Below, one piece after another: positions 30,681 to 32,051 of a stretch of 32,051 nucleotides of DNA. A program made the translations under genes and the position numbers. Origin of the DNA: Betaproteobacteria bacterium (GTDB taxonomy: Bacteria; Pseudomonadota; Gammaproteobacteria; Burkholderiales; Gallionellaceae); the NCBI GenBank assembly GCA_021413765.1, contig JAIOPT010000156.1:1-32051 (forward strand), read 5' to 3'. The notes beneath the pieces were generated by a model. That model worked only from the letters and a program-made list of their open reading frames with translations. It had not been told where the DNA came from and did no database searches. Position 1 is the first letter of the stretch. Each line of letters begins with the position of its first letter.

Positions 30681-31796
30681 TCACTGCGCAAAACGTTGCG
30701 CCAATGCCACACGCTTAAGATACGCGTCGCGCGCAATTTGAACATCCTCAAGGAAGTGTGGCAATTCTTTCAGCAATAATGCCTGCGGCCCATCCACCAG
30801 AGCTTTTAAGGGAACTGGATGGAAATCCACCAGCACCATATTGGCACCAGCCATTACTCCCTGCGCGGTGATATGCATCAAATCGAGAATACCATCTGGC
30901 GCTGCACTGCGCGTGCCAACTGAATGCGATGGGTCAATGCACACAGGCATCCGGGTCAGGCGCTTGACCACCGGCACGTGCGCAAAGTCCACCAAGTTGC
31001 GGTGCGGATCGCCCATGTTGGTCTTCATACCACGCAAGCCAAACACCACATTGCGATTGCCTTCAGACGCCAAATATTCGGCGGCGTTTAGTGATTCGTC
31101 CAGCGTGATGCCAAAGCCGCGTTTAAGCAGCACCGGGAATTCCTGCTGACGCCCAACGATTTTCAGCAGTTCGAAATTCTGTGTATTGCGTGTGCCAATC
31201 TGTAACATAACACCGGTGGGATTGCCAGTCTGCAGCAGTGCGGCGCGGATTTCGTCGAGATGCGACTCATGCGTAATTTCCATCGCAATCACCTTCATGC
31301 CGTACTTTCCCGCCAAGTCGAAAACAAAAGGCAAACAATTTTTGCCATGCCCCTGGAAAGCATAGGGGCTGGTGCGCGGCTTGTAAGCGCCCATACGCGT
31401 GCAAATCTGGCCATTATCGCGCAATGCTTTTAACATGATCTCGACATGTTCGGCATTGTCCACCGCACAAAGTCCGGCAAACACGTTGAGCGTGTCCTGG
31501 CCAAAACGCACGCCGTTATAATCGAAATACGTTGGACGCGGGTCGTCTTTATGTTGCCCAAGGATACGATATTCCTCCGACACGCGCACCACACGCTCGA
31601 CACAGGGCAAGCTTTGCATGTCCTTGATGTCTAACTGTTTAGTGTTGCCTATGAGGTAAATCTCGGTTAATATCTGCTCAGTACCGCGTTCAACATGCAC
31701 GCGCATCTGAACACCTATCAACCCGGCGAGATACGCAATCAGTTGCTGATAGTCTCCGCTTTGCTGGTTGGTATTGGACGAAAGAATCAATATCAT
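30681..31796 (-). CDS. Divergent 3-deoxy-7-phosphoheptulonate (DAHP) synthase, type I beta-like
   Basis: A 371-residue protein with an N-terminal ferredoxin-like/ACT-type domain (1-75) and a DAHP synthase barrel, as in Thermotoga AroF. That enzyme condenses PEP and erythrose 4-phosphate in the shikimate pathway. Retained are Cys110 (metal), the YKPRTSPYAFQG block (138-149), QIGTRNTQNF (199-208), LLKRGF (223-228), His291 in DPSHS and Asp335. Altered are AGPCS to AGLCA, CERG to GLRG (252-256), and the metal-ligand Glu of VEVHP to Asp324 in VDFHP. It is probably a specialised paralogue rather than the housekeeping enzyme. The ATG at 31796 has AGGAG seven bases upstream, which rules out the longer frame to 31868. 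The stop overlaps a possible btuF GTG. Confidence 0.88.
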   Translation of the reverse strand: MILILSSNTNQQSGDYQQLIAYLAGLIGVQMRVHVERGTEQILTEIYLIGNTKQLDIKDMQSLPCVERVVRVSEEYRILGQHKDDPRPTYFDYNGVRFGQDTLNVFAGLCAVDNAEHVEIMLKALRDNGQICTRMGAYKPRTSPYAFQGHGKNCLPFVFDLAGKYGMKVIAMEITHESHLDEIRAALLQTGNPTGVMLQIGTRNTQNFELLKIVGRQQEFPVLLKRGFGITLDESLNAAEYLASEGNRNVVFGLRGMKTNMGDPHRNLVDFAHVPVVKRLTRMPVCIDPSHSVGTRSAAPDGILDLMHITAQGVMAGANMVLVDFHPVPLKALVDGPQALLLKELPHFLEDVQIARDAYLKRVALAQRFAQ

Positions 31797-31920
31797 GGTG
31801 AAGCTCCTGTTATTTGCATACCAATCGTTTTCGAGAAGGATGGTCCATTGCTGCGACCATTGTGCCATCGGATTTCACTTAAAGTTGATCTTGCCGATTT
31901 GACGGCCATACTGTTCTGTA

Positions 31921-32051
31921 TTAATTCAGTCGCGATAAAATGCGCGGCAATTTCATCACATCACGAATCTTCACATCCACATAAGCTGGTAATCTGGACG
32001 TAGCATTCACCCACACGGTAAGCATTCCCAAACGCTTGGCAGTCTGCAGGT
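31921..32051 (-). CDS. HAD-family pyrimidine 5'-nucleotidase-like hydrolase, 3' end only
   Basis: The minus strand is open from the window edge to a TAA at 31921-31923. The last 42 residues read LQTAKRLGMLTVWVNATSRL, then PAYVDVKIRDVMKLPRIL. The pattern A-x-x-LGMxTVWV followed by P-x-x-DVxIxxVxxLP is characteristic of the C-terminus of HAD-superfamily hydrolases of the pyrimidine 5'-nucleotidase (SDT1-like) group. The nucleophile Asp and the other HAD motifs lie beyond the window. It is 124 bp upstream of the DAHP-synthase-like gene, in the same direction, so cotranscription is possible. Confidence 0.7.
   Translation of the reverse strand, partial: LQTAKRLGMLTVWVNATSRLPAYVDVKIRDVMKLPRILSRLN

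Overview
The window is a capsule, exopolysaccharide or O-antigen type biosynthesis locus from a Gram-negative bacterium, with ordinary chromosomal genes at its right edge. The organism is most likely a betaproteobacterium, perhaps of the Nitrosomonadales/Gallionellaceae kind. This is inferred from gene style and from a remnant of the pyrE/exonuclease III neighbourhood, not from a marker gene.

Layout. Positions 1-138 hold three tandem hairpins that look like the end of an IS200/IS605-type element. From about 23.97 kb down to 139 lies one long minus-strand gene train, mostly with overlapping or near-abutting genes. In transcription order it reads: ABC-2 permease (Wzm), ABC ATPase with C-terminal glycan-binding domain (Wzt), sulfotransferase, DegT-type aminotransferase, WbqC-like protein, methyltransferase, second sulfotransferase, a giant GT2-coiled-coil-GT4 protein, GT4, FAD oxidoreductase, dolichol-phosphate-mannose-synthase-like GT2, LPG-synthase-type membrane protein, two paralogous GT-C-like membrane proteins, a small lipoprotein, Gmd and Fcl (GDP-mannose to GDP-L-fucose), a further NAD-dependent epimerase and a last GT4. 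From 24.4 to 29.6 kb a plus-strand arm carries a GT4, a WcaJ-type polyprenyl-phosphate glycosylphosphotransferase and two membrane proteins. At 29.7-32.05 kb, on the minus strand, are a BtuF-like binding protein, a divergent DAHP synthase and the 3' end of a HAD-family pyrimidine 5'-nucleotidase.

How the genes work together. The enzymes point to a glycan that contains fucose and an amino sugar and is methylated and sulfated. It would be started on a polyprenyl phosphate by the WcaJ-like enzyme and exported by Wzm/Wzt. Sulfation is inferred from two intact sulfotransferases and one broken one.

The most striking feature is the density of gene remnants between intact genes. They are: a GT4 N-terminus (1512-1650); a coiled-coil glycosyltransferase remnant (13684-13888); a sulfotransferase C-terminus whose frame breaks at a GACA tetranucleotide repeat (13889-14315); a broken YhcG/DUF1016-type nuclease between wzt and wzm (22510-22856); and a divergent pair in which the 5' end of an exonuclease III gene is fused to the 3' end of rfbC (23724-23971) opposite an internally deleted pyrE (24041-24264). 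The two arms of the locus diverge from the old pyrE/xth intergenic region, so they may now be driven by captured housekeeping promoters.
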